Part shown: piece after piece, positions 47,415-55,101 of the stretch
How positions within the stretch are numbered: position 1 is the stretch's first letter
Layout of the letters: every line of letters starts with the position of its first letter
From: Thiobacillus sp.
Lineage (GTDB): Bacteria; Pseudomonadota; Gammaproteobacteria; Burkholderiales; Thiobacillaceae
Reading direction: 5' to 3'
Length of the DNA: 64,000 nucleotides
Assembly: GCA_030680405.1 (NCBI GenBank)
Contig: JAUXVT010000052.1
Location: 62,001 to 126,000 of the forward strand
Program-made: the position numbers and the translations under genes
The notes under the pieces: generated by a model
The model's input: only the letters and a program-made list of their open reading frames with translations
Databases searched by the model: none
What the model was told of the DNA's origin: nothing

Positions 47415-49388
47415 TCATCGGGTTTCATTCTGTATGCTTGTTTCGGGCTGGCGGCGCGCGTAACCCCAGGCAAAACCGGCAGTCACGGCGGCGAGCAGGA
47501 TGCCTTGCAGCCACAAGGCTTGCTGGTTGGCGTAAATGCCCAAGGCGGGCACCTGGAAGAAATGTACCGGATCCACCGGCAGCCAGCCCGCTTCCTGGAG
47601 CGCGGCGACACCGTGGCCGGCGAACATGACGCCCAGCAGGGCGAGCAACACCGAGCTCGCAGCGAAGAAGGGCCCGATGGGCAAGCGCAGGCCGAAGCGG
47701 AAAATCAGCCAAGCGAGGACGGCGAGGGTGCCTCCGCCCAGCCCGAAGCCGATCAGCACCGAGCCGCGCGCGTCTTCGGCCTGTTGCCAGAGGGCCTGGT
47801 AGAACAGCACGGTCTCGAAGGCTTCACGGTACACGGCCAGGAAAGACACGCCGGTCAGTGCCCACAGGGTACCGCGCGCCAGGGCATGAGTGAGGTGTCG
47901 GCCGACGAAGGCTTTCCAGCGTTCAGCGTGGGACTTGTCGTGCAGCCAGAAGCCGACGTAGAGCAGGATGGCACTGGCGGCGAGTGCCGTGATCCCCTCC
48001 GTGACCTCGCGCCCGGCGCCGCTGATAGCTATGACATAGCTGGCCACGAACCAGGTGAGCGCGCCCAAACCGAGGGCACTCATCCAGCCGATATGGATAT
48101 AGGGCAGCGCCTCGCGGCGCTCGGCCTTGATCAGGAAAGCGACGACGGCCGCCACCACCAGCAGTGCTTCCAGGCCTTCGCGCACGATGATGAAAAACGC
48201 GCTGACCAGTGCGGCGGTGGGGGATAGCCGGCTCCCGTTCAGCTTGTCTGCGGCGCTGGCGAGAAGCGTGTGCACCAAGGCGGCCTGTCTTTCCGCCTTG
48301 GTGATTGGTGCGCCGGCGCGCAGCAGGTTGCGGTAGGCGGTCATCTGCGTTTCGATGTCCTGCCGTAGTGCGCGGTCGGAGGCGTCGAGACTGGCCTCCA
48401 CTAGCTCGAAGCCTTCCAGGTAGCCGGTGATGGCGAGTCGCTGGGCCAAGGAGATGTCACCCGCCCGGTAGGCGGCGAGGCTTTCGTCCAAGTGCCGACC
48501 CGTGAGGGCGAGAGGCGACTCTGCCGCAATTTGGGCCTTGCCGGGGTTTTGCCTGAGCCAGGCGAAAACCATGGATGCGTCTTCGCCATGACTGGATCTG
48601 ACTTCGTTCTCGTTGAGGGTGGCAAGGTCGCGCAAGTTTACGAAGGGAAGGGTTTTGCCGTCGGCGGCAAAAATCGCTGCGCCTTTTTGCGTCACGTCGG
48701 GGGGAGTGGCGAGCGATGCCACATAAAACGCTAGCGCCCAGCGGTCTTCTTCGGAAAGCTGGGTAAAACCGGTCATGGGCGTGCCGGTCACACCCAGGCT
48801 GATGGTGCTGTAAAGGCCGTACACGCTGCGCTGCCCCATGCGCGTTTTGTTGTGGAAATCGGCCGGGGCCGGCTCCATGCCTTTGGCCAGGATGCCATCT
48901 CCTTTGCCTTCCACTCCGTGACAAGAGGCGCACTGGCTGGCGTACAGCCTGGCGGCACCTCTCAGGTTCGGTGCCCGCTTGGGCACGACGGCGATTTTGT
49001 AGGCACCGATAACGCCCCGCCGCAGTTCGCCCGCTAAGCCGGAAACCTCCGCACCGTGTGCTCGGGCATCGATGTATGACTGAAGGGTTTCGGCTTGACG
49101 CAACAGTCCGGCCTTGGCCGGATTGTCCGGCAGCTTTCGCAACTGTTCGATCACCTGGACGGAAAATTCCAACTGCTCCTGGTATTCCGCCTCGTCGAGC
49201 ACCTTGCCATCGCGCACGAATTCCGGGTAATCCACGCCCACATAGTCGAGCATATGGGCGATGGTCTGGGCCGTTCGGGTTGCATCGACGGAAGCGGCCT
49301 GGACGGGGACGGCCAAGACCAAGAGCAGACCGATGAGCGCCCAAACCCCTATTCGGATGATCGGTTGGAACAAGCGTTTTGTGTTCAT
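47415..49388 (-). CDS. cytochrome c-FTR1 fusion iron permease
   Basis: 657 residues from the ATG at 49388 (an in-frame start at 49451 is possible). Signal/anchor segment at 10-32, a helical periplasmic region, a c-type heme site CASCH at 153-157 with candidate axial Met in TPMTGF, a second helical region, then an FTR1 domain with REGLE and REAFE motifs and about seven helices. This is an iron permease with a built-in electron carrier. It precedes hemP1 and the heme receptor on the same strand. Confidence 0.9.
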   Translation of the reverse strand: MNTKRLFQPIIRIGVWALIGLLLVLAVPVQAASVDATRTAQTIAHMLDYVGVDYPEFVRDGKVLDEAEYQEQLEFSVQVIEQLRKLPDNPAKAGLLRQAETLQSYIDARAHGAEVSGLAGELRRGVIGAYKIAVVPKRAPNLRGAARLYASQCASCHGVEGKGDGILAKGMEPAPADFHNKTRMGQRSVYGLYSTISLGVTGTPMTGFTQLSEEDRWALAFYVASLATPPDVTQKGAAIFAADGKTLPFVNLRDLATLNENEVRSSHGEDASMVFAWLRQNPGKAQIAAESPLALTGRHLDESLAAYRAGDISLAQRLAITGYLEGFELVEASLDASDRALRQDIETQMTAYRNLLRAGAPITKAERQAALVHTLLASAADKLNGSRLSPTAALVSAFFIIVREGLEALLVVAAVVAFLIKAERREALPYIHIGWMSALGLGALTWFVASYVIAISGAGREVTEGITALAASAILLYVGFWLHDKSHAERWKAFVGRHLTHALARGTLWALTGVSFLAVYREAFETVLFYQALWQQAEDARGSVLIGFGLGGGTLAVLAWLIFRFGLRLPIGPFFAASSVLLALLGVMFAGHGVAALQEAGWLPVDPVHFFQVPALGIYANQQALWLQGILLAAVTAGFAWGYARRQPETSIQNETR

Positions 49389-49460
49389 GATGGCGAGCTC
49401 ACGGTTATCGGTTCGGGAATGGAAGCCGATGGGAAAATTAAGTGATTGCATGTAATTTTC

Positions 49461-50816
49461 TTATCCATGCCCGGGTGCTTTGATGGTTTCACCAGACAGG
49501 CTTACGCGGCCGGAAGCCAGCTGTGCCAGTGCCACGGTGAAACCGGAGATGCTTGCCCTTTTGAACAGCACGCAGGGCTTGCCGGTCTGTTTGCAGTGTT
49601 TCTTGAGCTGCCAATAGGCCAGGTGGCTGACGCAGTCGGTGGGACAGATCACCGCATCGGAGGCGTTGAGCAGGTCGGGCAGCCTGGAGAGGGTTTCTTC
49701 CTTGCCGCCGTCGTGGTGGATCAGGCGCACGCCGAGGCGTTCGGCCAGTTGCCGGTAGTGCGGTAGCAGCGGGGTGCGCCCGCCGACGCAGAGCACGCAG
49801 CGGCCTTGCAGGCGGGTGCTGCAGGTGTCGCATTCGCCGCTGCAGGTCGCCGCACCTGGTGCGCGGCTCGACGCCTCCTCCAGCCAGAGTCGTTCCAGCG
49901 CGTCGCGCTCGGCGGCGGTTTCTTCCATCTCGCGGCCAAGGCACGCCTTGTCGCCGCGCAGGACGGCGACCTTTTGTTCCAGCGTTTCGATTCGCGCCTC
50001 GGCTTCCCGCGCGCGGCTGGCCTGGGCTTCCGCCAACAACAGGCGGCGACCGATGGCGGTCATGGCCTGGCCGGATTCCAGCTCACGCACCCGGTTCAGC
50101 AGGGGTTCCAGGTGGGCGACCTGTTCGTTGGCGCGTGCCAGGTCGCGTTTGGCCGAGTCGGTTTGCAGGCTTTGCTGGCGCAGTTCTTCCGCGAGGCGTG
50201 CATTTTCCGCGCCCAGGCCGGTTTGCTCGCGCTGTAGCCATTCCATCCGCCGCAGATCGGCGGCCTGGCCGGCGCCGATATGGTGGCTGTGCATGTGGAC
50301 ATCGCCATAGACTTGGTTGCGGGTATCCCGGCTGGCGGCCTTGTGGGTGAGCGCGGCCCACATGGCATCGGCGACTTCGCCGCGTTCCAGGTGCTGCTTC
50401 CACAAGGCCAGCACGTCGGCGTCGGATTTGACGCGCTCGAAGCGGGCGATGACGATCGCGTACTTGCGCTCCAGAAGCTTGTGCATGGCCTCGGCGGCGT
50501 CGTTGCGCGAGCAGGACAGCGAGACGGCTTCGACATGCAGGCGGTAGGGATCGAAGCGATTGCCGTCGAAGCTGCCATTAAAACTGCACTTGCGGGCGAT
50601 CTTCTTGAGTTCGTCCAGCGTGAGGCAGGAGCCGATCACCGGGCAGTGGTGCTTTTCTTCGAGTTCCCAGAGCTTTGGGCGGCGGGGCGCCGGTTGCTTG
50701 CGCGATTCAGGTTCGCTTTCCACCATCGACGTGACAAGGGCTGAAGATGCGGGCGCAACACCCGCCTTGGCGAACAAGCCCGCCAGCAAGCCTTTCGGTT
50801 CGCAACGATCACACAC
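49461..50816 (-). CDS. DUF2325 domain protein with central coiled coil
   Basis: 451 residues. N-terminal region with Cys/His (HHCPVIGSCLTLDELKK), a helical part with VHMHSHHIGAGQ, a long coiled coil (about 195-330), a Cys motif CSGECDTC, then a C-terminal Rossmann-like DUF2325 domain (CVLCVGGRTPLLPHYRQLAE, DAVICPTDCVSH). The domain is seen near iron and heme genes, but its function is unknown. The many Cys and His suggest metal or redox sensing (inference). Confidence 0.75.
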   Translation of the reverse strand: MCDRCEPKGLLAGLFAKAGVAPASSALVTSMVESEPESRKQPAPRRPKLWELEEKHHCPVIGSCLTLDELKKIARKCSFNGSFDGNRFDPYRLHVEAVSLSCSRNDAAEAMHKLLERKYAIVIARFERVKSDADVLALWKQHLERGEVADAMWAALTHKAASRDTRNQVYGDVHMHSHHIGAGQAADLRRMEWLQREQTGLGAENARLAEELRQQSLQTDSAKRDLARANEQVAHLEPLLNRVRELESGQAMTAIGRRLLLAEAQASRAREAEARIETLEQKVAVLRGDKACLGREMEETAAERDALERLWLEEASSRAPGAATCSGECDTCSTRLQGRCVLCVGGRTPLLPHYRQLAERLGVRLIHHDGGKEETLSRLPDLLNASDAVICPTDCVSHLAYWQLKKHCKQTGKPCVLFKRASISGFTVALAQLASGRVSLSGETIKAPGHG

Positions 50817-50856
50817 GGCAGTCGTGCCTCAAACTGGCCGGATAAATAAGCAGCGC

Positions 50857-50992
50857 TTCACGCCAGCGGCACAGGGACGCCGACAAAGCGAAAAAAGCCA
50901 AAGAGATCGACGCCGGGATTCGTCGTGGCCGCTCCAGCCGCCCCTCATCGCGGGTTTTCGCTCGTCGCGCGTCCCTGTGCCGCTGGCGTGAA
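50857..50992. repeat. 136-bp fold-back element with 24-bp perfect inverted repeats
   Basis: Arms at 50857-50880 and 50969-50992 are perfectly complementary over 24 nt, separated by 88 nt. Complementarity extends inward imperfectly (GCGAAAA on both sides) and the spacer has its own small stem (CGACG/CGTCG). It lies between the DUF2325 gene and the frameshifted monooxygenase. Could be a MITE-like element or a structured 3' region. Confidence 0.75.
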
Positions 50993-51007
50993 TGCGGGAC
51001 AGTCATT

Positions 51008-51328
51008 TCACGCGGCGCGCTTGCCCACGCGGAGCGCGAATTCTTCCTCGCGATGACGGTCTGGATCGGCGCGGAAAAGTCGTCGCGCGACAGCCCCATG
51101 CCGTTCAGCATCCACAAGTCGACCCAGGTGCGGACGAAACGCTCGAAGCTGGCCTGGCTGTCCCATGCCAGCAGCAGGGTGAGCGTCGTGGCGGCCGCGC
51201 GGCTCGTTGAACTGGTGCGACGCCAGCCCCAAGGCATGTTGCAGGGAGTCGCGCGCTGCGTGATAAGCGTGGCGGAAGTGGTCATGTTGGCGCGGCAGCA
51301 CATGGAAGTGGTAGGCGATTGCAAGCAT
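51008..51328 (-). pseudogene. antibiotic biosynthesis monooxygenase-like protein with two compensating frameshifts
   Basis: The start ATG at 51326-51328 overlaps the HemS stop. The first frame reads MLAIAYHFHVLPRQHDHF to ASHQFNEP, then the frame moves and reads TLTLLLAWDSQASFERFVRT to SAPIQTV, and the original frame resumes with EEFALRVGKRAA-stop at 51008. Together they make one ABM-fold protein of about 105 residues. One apparent base gain near 51190 and one loss near 51060 explain the pattern. Family members include heme-handling monooxygenases. Confidence 0.7.
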
Positions 51329-52395
51329 CAGCGCGGCTCCAGGCTTTCTGCCAGCATGCGCCAGCCGGTGGTTTCGGGCAGGCCGGGCTTGCGCTGGCCG
51401 AAGAAGTAGGCGATGAATTCGCCCGCCGCATCGAACAGTTCGACCGAGGTGACGATGCCGTCGGCGGTGGGTTTTTTCACCAGCCAGGCCTGCGCCACGC
51501 GGTCTTCGCGCAGATGCAGGCTGAAGCCGTGGTCGAGCACGTTGAGCCAGTTGCCCATGCGATGGATGTTTTTGACCGGGCCGGTGTGAATCTGGATGCA
51601 GCCGGGGCTGCCGACGTACACCATGATTTCCTGCCTGGTGGTGGCAGCGGATTGCAGCAGGCGTGCGGGCGTATTGGTCAGAAGCGGGGTGGCAAATTCG
51701 TTGCCGATCAGGCGGAACGCCTGGGTGCGGCTGATCTTGTGCCGTTTCAGCAGGCCGAAAAATTGGTTGGTATCGGCCATCGACTGCCAGTCGGTGCGCA
51801 GCGCCTTGATGTCGATGCCGTCGTCCGCGCGTTCCGGCGTGCGACCCGCCGGGCGCGGCAGCACGGTTTCGCCCGGTATCTGGATGGGCGCCGCCCAGGC
51901 GTCGCGCAGCGCTTCGAAGGTGAGCAAATCGGCGCCGTCGCGCAGATAGATTTTGTGCACGGCGTCGCCGCAGGCGTCGAAAAATTGGAAGGAGCGGCGC
52001 GTGTCCTGCCCGATCCGTTCCTCGACGGCGTAGCCGAATGCCCATTTGTCGTAAAACAGCCGCAGGTCGATGGCATCGCCCAGCACCAGGCCGACCTGGT
52101 CGCCGTGGTTGATGTTCTGGTAAGCGCCCTCTTTGTCATGAACGGCGGCTTCGTTGCGCGTCAAGGCCGTCACCGAGCCGAGTTCGCCGATGCGCAGCAT
52201 CAGGCCGCGCAGATCGCCGGCCAGGCGGGTGACGTGCTCGCCGACGCCGGTGGCGAGCAATTCGGCTTCGGATACGCCCAGCGTGTGCGCGGCGTCGCGG
52301 ATGCGCAGGCGCTTTTCGGCGGTGAGCGCATGCCAAGCGTCGCGCAGGGATTTGGGGGTAAAGGAGGAAAAGGCGGCGGGGAAGACGGCGCTCAT
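51328..52395 (-). CDS. hemS: HemS/ChuS-type heme-degrading or heme-trafficking protein
   Basis: 355 residues, two repeated HemS halves. Blocks GEHVTRLAGDLRGLMLRIGE, AYQNINHGDQVGLVLG, FFDACGDAVHKIYLR and HRMGNWLNVLDHGFSLHLRE match the family. It is cytoplasmic and would bind or degrade heme after import. The stop overlaps the ABM-like gene and the start overlaps the preceding small gene by 4 nt each. Confidence 0.9.
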   Translation of the reverse strand: MSAVFPAAFSSFTPKSLRDAWHALTAEKRLRIRDAAHTLGVSEAELLATGVGEHVTRLAGDLRGLMLRIGELGSVTALTRNEAAVHDKEGAYQNINHGDQVGLVLGDAIDLRLFYDKWAFGYAVEERIGQDTRRSFQFFDACGDAVHKIYLRDGADLLTFEALRDAWAAPIQIPGETVLPRPAGRTPERADDGIDIKALRTDWQSMADTNQFFGLLKRHKISRTQAFRLIGNEFATPLLTNTPARLLQSAATTRQEIMVYVGSPGCIQIHTGPVKNIHRMGNWLNVLDHGFSLHLREDRVAQAWLVKKPTADGIVTSVELFDAAGEFIAYFFGQRKPGLPETTGWRMLAESLEPR

Positions 52396-52700
52396 GCGGA
52401 AACGCCTTTCAGGCCGGGTGATGACAAACCTGCAATCAAGTTCAGGCGGCGGTGCTCGGCGCCCCAGTCGGTGACCAGGCGCTGGGTGAGCCAGTGCGCG
52501 CGTAACGCGTCGGGTTCGGGGCGTTCGATGTCCATGTCGTCGGCGAGGCTGCGGCAGGCTTCGCGCTCGGCCGGGGTGAGTTCGGCGTGTTCGGCCGCGT
52601 GTTCGAGCAGCAGCCGGGCGGTCGCCTGGTTGCGTGAACAGGGGTGGCGCAGCAACACCAGCGCGGCAACCAGGAGCGATGCGGGATGGGCGGTATGCAT
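52392..52700 (-). CDS. small unknown protein of the heme operon
   Basis: 102 residues from the ATG at 52700, after GAGGAGAAA. N-terminal hydrophobic segment (PASLLVAALVLL), then a helical stretch rich in Glu, Ala and Arg (AAEHAELTPAEREACRSLAD) and WGAEHRRLNLIAG. I do not recognise a family. It is coupled to hemS by ATGA overlap and so is likely part of heme use. Confidence 0.7.
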   Translation of the reverse strand: MHTAHPASLLVAALVLLRHPCSRNQATARLLLEHAAEHAELTPAEREACRSLADDMDIERPEPDALRAHWLTQRLVTDWGAEHRRLNLIAGLSSPGLKGVSA

Positions 52701-52711
52701 GGGGTTTCTCC

Positions 52712-53248
52712 TCAAGCGGCGGCGACAAAGGCTTCGCCGGGTTGCCATTCGCAGGCGGTGAGCTCGCCGGCGGTGAGCTCGCCGCTTTGCAGTGCGTGCA
52801 ACAGGCGCAGCGTTTCGCGCGCCGAGCGGCCCACGTTGAGATCGTTCGCCGCCACGCTCATGACCCGGCCTTCGGGGTTGACGATGAAAGTGGCGCGCAC
52901 GGCTACGCCGGATTCGGCGAGCACGTCAAAGCCTTGCGCCAGCGCGCGCGACACGTCGCCCAGCATCGGGAACTTGACCGCGCCGAGGCCATGTTTGACC
53001 CAGGTGCGGTGGGCGTGCGCCGAATCGACGCTGGCGCCTAACAGCACCGCGCCCGAGACGTCGAAGTCGTGGACGAGGTCGGAATAGGCGCGGATTTCCG
53101 TCGGACAAACGAAGGTGAAGTCGAGCGGCCAGAAAAACAGCACCAGCCACTTGCCGCGATAGTGCGCGAGCGAGACCGGTTCGATGCGGCCATCGGGTAG
53201 ATAGGCTTCGCAGGTAACGTCGGGGATGGGGTGTCCAATTGAAATCAT
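52712..53248 (-). CDS. 2-Cys peroxiredoxin (AhpC/Prx1-like)
   Basis: 178 residues. Peroxidatic Cys48 in DFTFVCPTEI and candidate resolving Cys166 in LTACEWQPGE. It would remove peroxide generated during heme or iron import. The C-terminus contains a tandem GELTAGELTA coded by a duplicated 15-bp unit (52757-52786). It sits in the heme operon between two small unknown genes. Confidence 0.9.
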   Translation of the reverse strand: MISIGHPIPDVTCEAYLPDGRIEPVSLAHYRGKWLVLFFWPLDFTFVCPTEIRAYSDLVHDFDVSGAVLLGASVDSAHAHRTWVKHGLGAVKFPMLGDVSRALAQGFDVLAESGVAVRATFIVNPEGRVMSVAANDLNVGRSARETLRLLHALQSGELTAGELTACEWQPGEAFVAAA

Positions 53249-53259
53249 GAAAAACTCCT

Positions 53260-53508
53260 TCAGTGCAGGGCGGGTTGCTGGTTGGCGGTGTTCGTGTCAC
53301 GCGGGGTGCATGACACGGCGCGCCATTCGAACGACAGGCGGCGACAGGCGTTGGCTAGCACCGGGCTGGCGGCGCCGTTTTCCATCCAGCGCAAATGCTG
53401 CTCGACCAAACGCGCGAGCTTTTTGCAGCCGGTTTGCTGGTAGCGATGCATCAGCCACAGCGTGGCGGCGATGACGATTTCGTGGGTGTCGTGGTACTGC
53501 GGGGGCAT
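53260..53508 (-). CDS. small unknown protein of the heme operon
   Basis: 82 residues from the ATG at 53508 after AAGGAG. Helical, with EIVIAATLWLMHRYQQTGC, LARLVEQHLRWM and CRRLSFEWRAVSC. Three Cys and several His could bind metal or heme (inference). No recognised family. First gene after hemP2; its leader carries copy D of the shared element. Confidence 0.7.
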   Translation of the reverse strand: MPPQYHDTHEIVIAATLWLMHRYQQTGCKKLARLVEQHLRWMENGAASPVLANACRRLSFEWRAVSCTPRDTNTANQQPALH

Positions 53509-53528
53509 GCCAGTCTCCTTGGGGTTGA

Positions 53529-53561
53529 GGGCTGGCTTGCGCGGGTGCGCTGGCGGGCGGG
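53529..53561 (-). promoter_or_regulatory. iron-island leader element, copy D
   Basis: Plus strand GGGCTGGCTTG (53529-53539) and GCGCTGGCGGGCGGG (53547-53561), 21-53 nt upstream of the small gene at 53508. Same two-part layout as copies B and C. Confidence 0.5.
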
Positions 53562-53577
53562 TAATGCGGTGAGTAAC

Positions 53578-53796
53578 TTACTTCGTGAGAATCAGTTTGC
53601 CGTTCTTGGTGATGCGCAGGCGATAGTGCTCGCCGTTATGGCTGATCAGGATTTCCTGATTGCCCTGGAATAAAAAGTCCGTCTGGATGATGCCCGGCGG
53701 AAAAGTCCGCTGACCGGGCTCGACCGGGGAACGGATGGAGGAGGGTGTCTGCGTTTGCATGGCATCGACGTCTGGTTCGGTTTGATCAGGTTTCAT
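53578..53796 (-). CDS. hemP: hemin uptake protein HemP (copy 2)
   Basis: 72 residues from 53796; an internal ATG at 53760 is possible, and neither has a good ribosome site. The HemP core ILISHNGEHYRLR and ITKNGKLILTK is intact, with a longer, variable N-terminus than copy 1. A Fur box lies 30-48 nt upstream, making this the first gene of the heme operon. Confidence 0.87.
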   Translation of the reverse strand: MKPDQTEPDVDAMQTQTPSSIRSPVEPGQRTFPPGIIQTDFLFQGNQEILISHNGEHYRLRITKNGKLILTK

Positions 53797-53825
53797 TCAT
53801 GTTGTTGTGTGTTCGTTTTGCGAAT

Positions 53826-53844
53826 AATAACGATTCTCATTTAT
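53826..53844 (-). promoter_or_regulatory. Fur box upstream of hemP2 and the heme operon
   Basis: Minus strand ATAAATGAGAATCGTTATT matches 13 of 19 positions of the Fur consensus, in an AT-rich stretch unlike the surroundings, 30-48 nt before hemP2. Confidence 0.65.
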
Positions 53845-53894
53845 ATGTCAAGCGGTGGCGGCAAATATTTGTGAAAGGGGGGCGGAGGGGAGAT

Positions 53895-53925
53895 AAAAAA
53901 AACCGCCAGAACAGCGGCATGGCGG
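53895..53925 (-). terminator. intrinsic terminator of the cation efflux gene
   Basis: Minus-strand stem CCGCCA/TGGCGG followed by eight T (53895-53902), about 210 nt after the cation diffusion facilitator stop. Confidence 0.75.
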
Positions 53926-54132
53926 ACGTGCGCTGGTTCAGCGCTGAGTGCGGCGGCTGTGACTCAGCTGATGAGCCGAGCCCGGCGAGGGACGGGGTGT
54001 AAGCATTCGGTTCGGGTACGCCGGTCAGGGTGAATGCTTCACCCTCGACTGTGCGCGGCTTACACCGCGTCGTTGGCCAGCCGCTCGGAAAGCGGCTGTC
54101 AGGCGAACGACTCGCGTTCTGGACCCTGCGCT
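53926..54132. other. intergenic region with alternative stem-loops
   Basis: No gene is evident. GGTGTAAGCATTC (53996-54008) can pair with GAATGCTTCACC (54032-54043) with one bulge, and its first part can instead pair perfectly with GCTTACACC (54058-54066). It would be the 3' untranslated region of the efflux gene or a plus-strand RNA. Confidence 0.5.
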
Positions 54133-55101
54133 TTATCCATGCGAGCCGTCTGCGCGAGGGGGCCAGTCGCCGCGCAGCAGCAGTTGTGCGGCCAGCGCCT
54201 CGGGTTGCAGGGTGACGTGACGGATGCCGTGCTGTGTGTCCATGGCCTGACGCGCGGCGGCGAGGATGCCCGGCCAGTCGGACAGGTTGCGGATTTCCAT
54301 GTGCGCCGACAGCGCGACAGTGCCGGACGACAGGGTCCACACGTGCAGGTCGTGCACCCGCAGCACGCCGTCGAGCGCGGCCAGGTCGCGGCCGACCGCG
54401 TCGAGCTGGACATGGGCCGGCACGTCTTCCATCAGCACATGCACGACCTCGCGCAGCAGGCGCAGCGCCGAGGCCAGAATCAGCGCCGCCACCAGCAAGG
54501 ACAGCAGCGGGTCGATCGGCGTCCAGCCGGTGGTGACGATGACGATGCCGGCGGTGATCGCCGCCACCGAGCCGAGTGCGTCGCCCAGCACATGCAGCAG
54601 CGCGGCGCGGCTGTTGAGCGTGGCTTCACCTCGGCTCAGCACCCAGGCGACCACGAGATTGACTGCGAGGCCGATGACGGCGACGCTGATGACGGTGCCG
54701 CCGGCAATATCGCGCGGGGTGCCGATGCGGTCGATGGCTTCGCGTACGATGTAGCCGATCAGCACCAGCATCAGCAGGCTGTTGAACAGCGCTGCCAGCA
54801 CTTCGGCACGCACCAGCCCGTAGGAATGTCGCGCGCTGGGCGGGCGGCGTGCCAGCCAGGCGGCGGCTGCCGCCAGCCCCAACGCAGAGCTGTCGGTGAG
54901 CATGTGGGCCGCATCGGACAACAGCGCGAGCGAACCCGACCACCAGCCCGCCAGGGCCTCGACCCCGGCGAAAGACAAGGTCAGCAACAGCGCGACGATC
55001 AGCTTGCCGTTATGGTCGTCGTGACTGAGGTGATGATGGGTATGACTCTCGCCCTGGTCGACTGAGAGATGGGCGTCGTGATCGTGTTTATGAACGGGCA
55101 C
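54133..55101 (-). CDS. cation diffusion facilitator (CzcD/ZitB-like) metal efflux protein
   Basis: About 322 residues from a GTG at 55101; an ATG at 55152 inside nagZ is an alternative. A His-rich N-terminus (HKHDHDAHL, SHTHHHLSHDDH) precedes six membrane helices with metal sites SDAAHMLTD and LHVLGDALGS, and a cytoplasmic domain (VLRVHDLHVWTLSSG). It exports Zn or related divalent cations by proton exchange. It overlaps the nagZ 3' end. Confidence 0.9.
   Translation of the reverse strand: MPVHKHDHDAHLSVDQGESHTHHHLSHDDHNGKLIVALLLTLSFAGVEALAGWWSGSLALLSDAAHMLTDSSALGLAAAAAWLARRPPSARHSYGLVRAEVLAALFNSLLMLVLIGYIVREAIDRIGTPRDIAGGTVISVAVIGLAVNLVVAWVLSRGEATLNSRAALLHVLGDALGSVAAITAGIVIVTTGWTPIDPLLSLLVAALILASALRLLREVVHVLMEDVPAHVQLDAVGRDLAALDGVLRVHDLHVWTLSSGTVALSAHMEIRNLSDWPGILAAARQAMDTQHGIRHVTLQPEALAAQLLLRGDWPPRADGSHG

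Noticed and set aside
50809-51324. A 171-codon minus-strand frame as an independent gene
   Set aside because: Its first half is the middle piece of the frameshifted monooxygenase and its second half runs through the inverted-repeat element.
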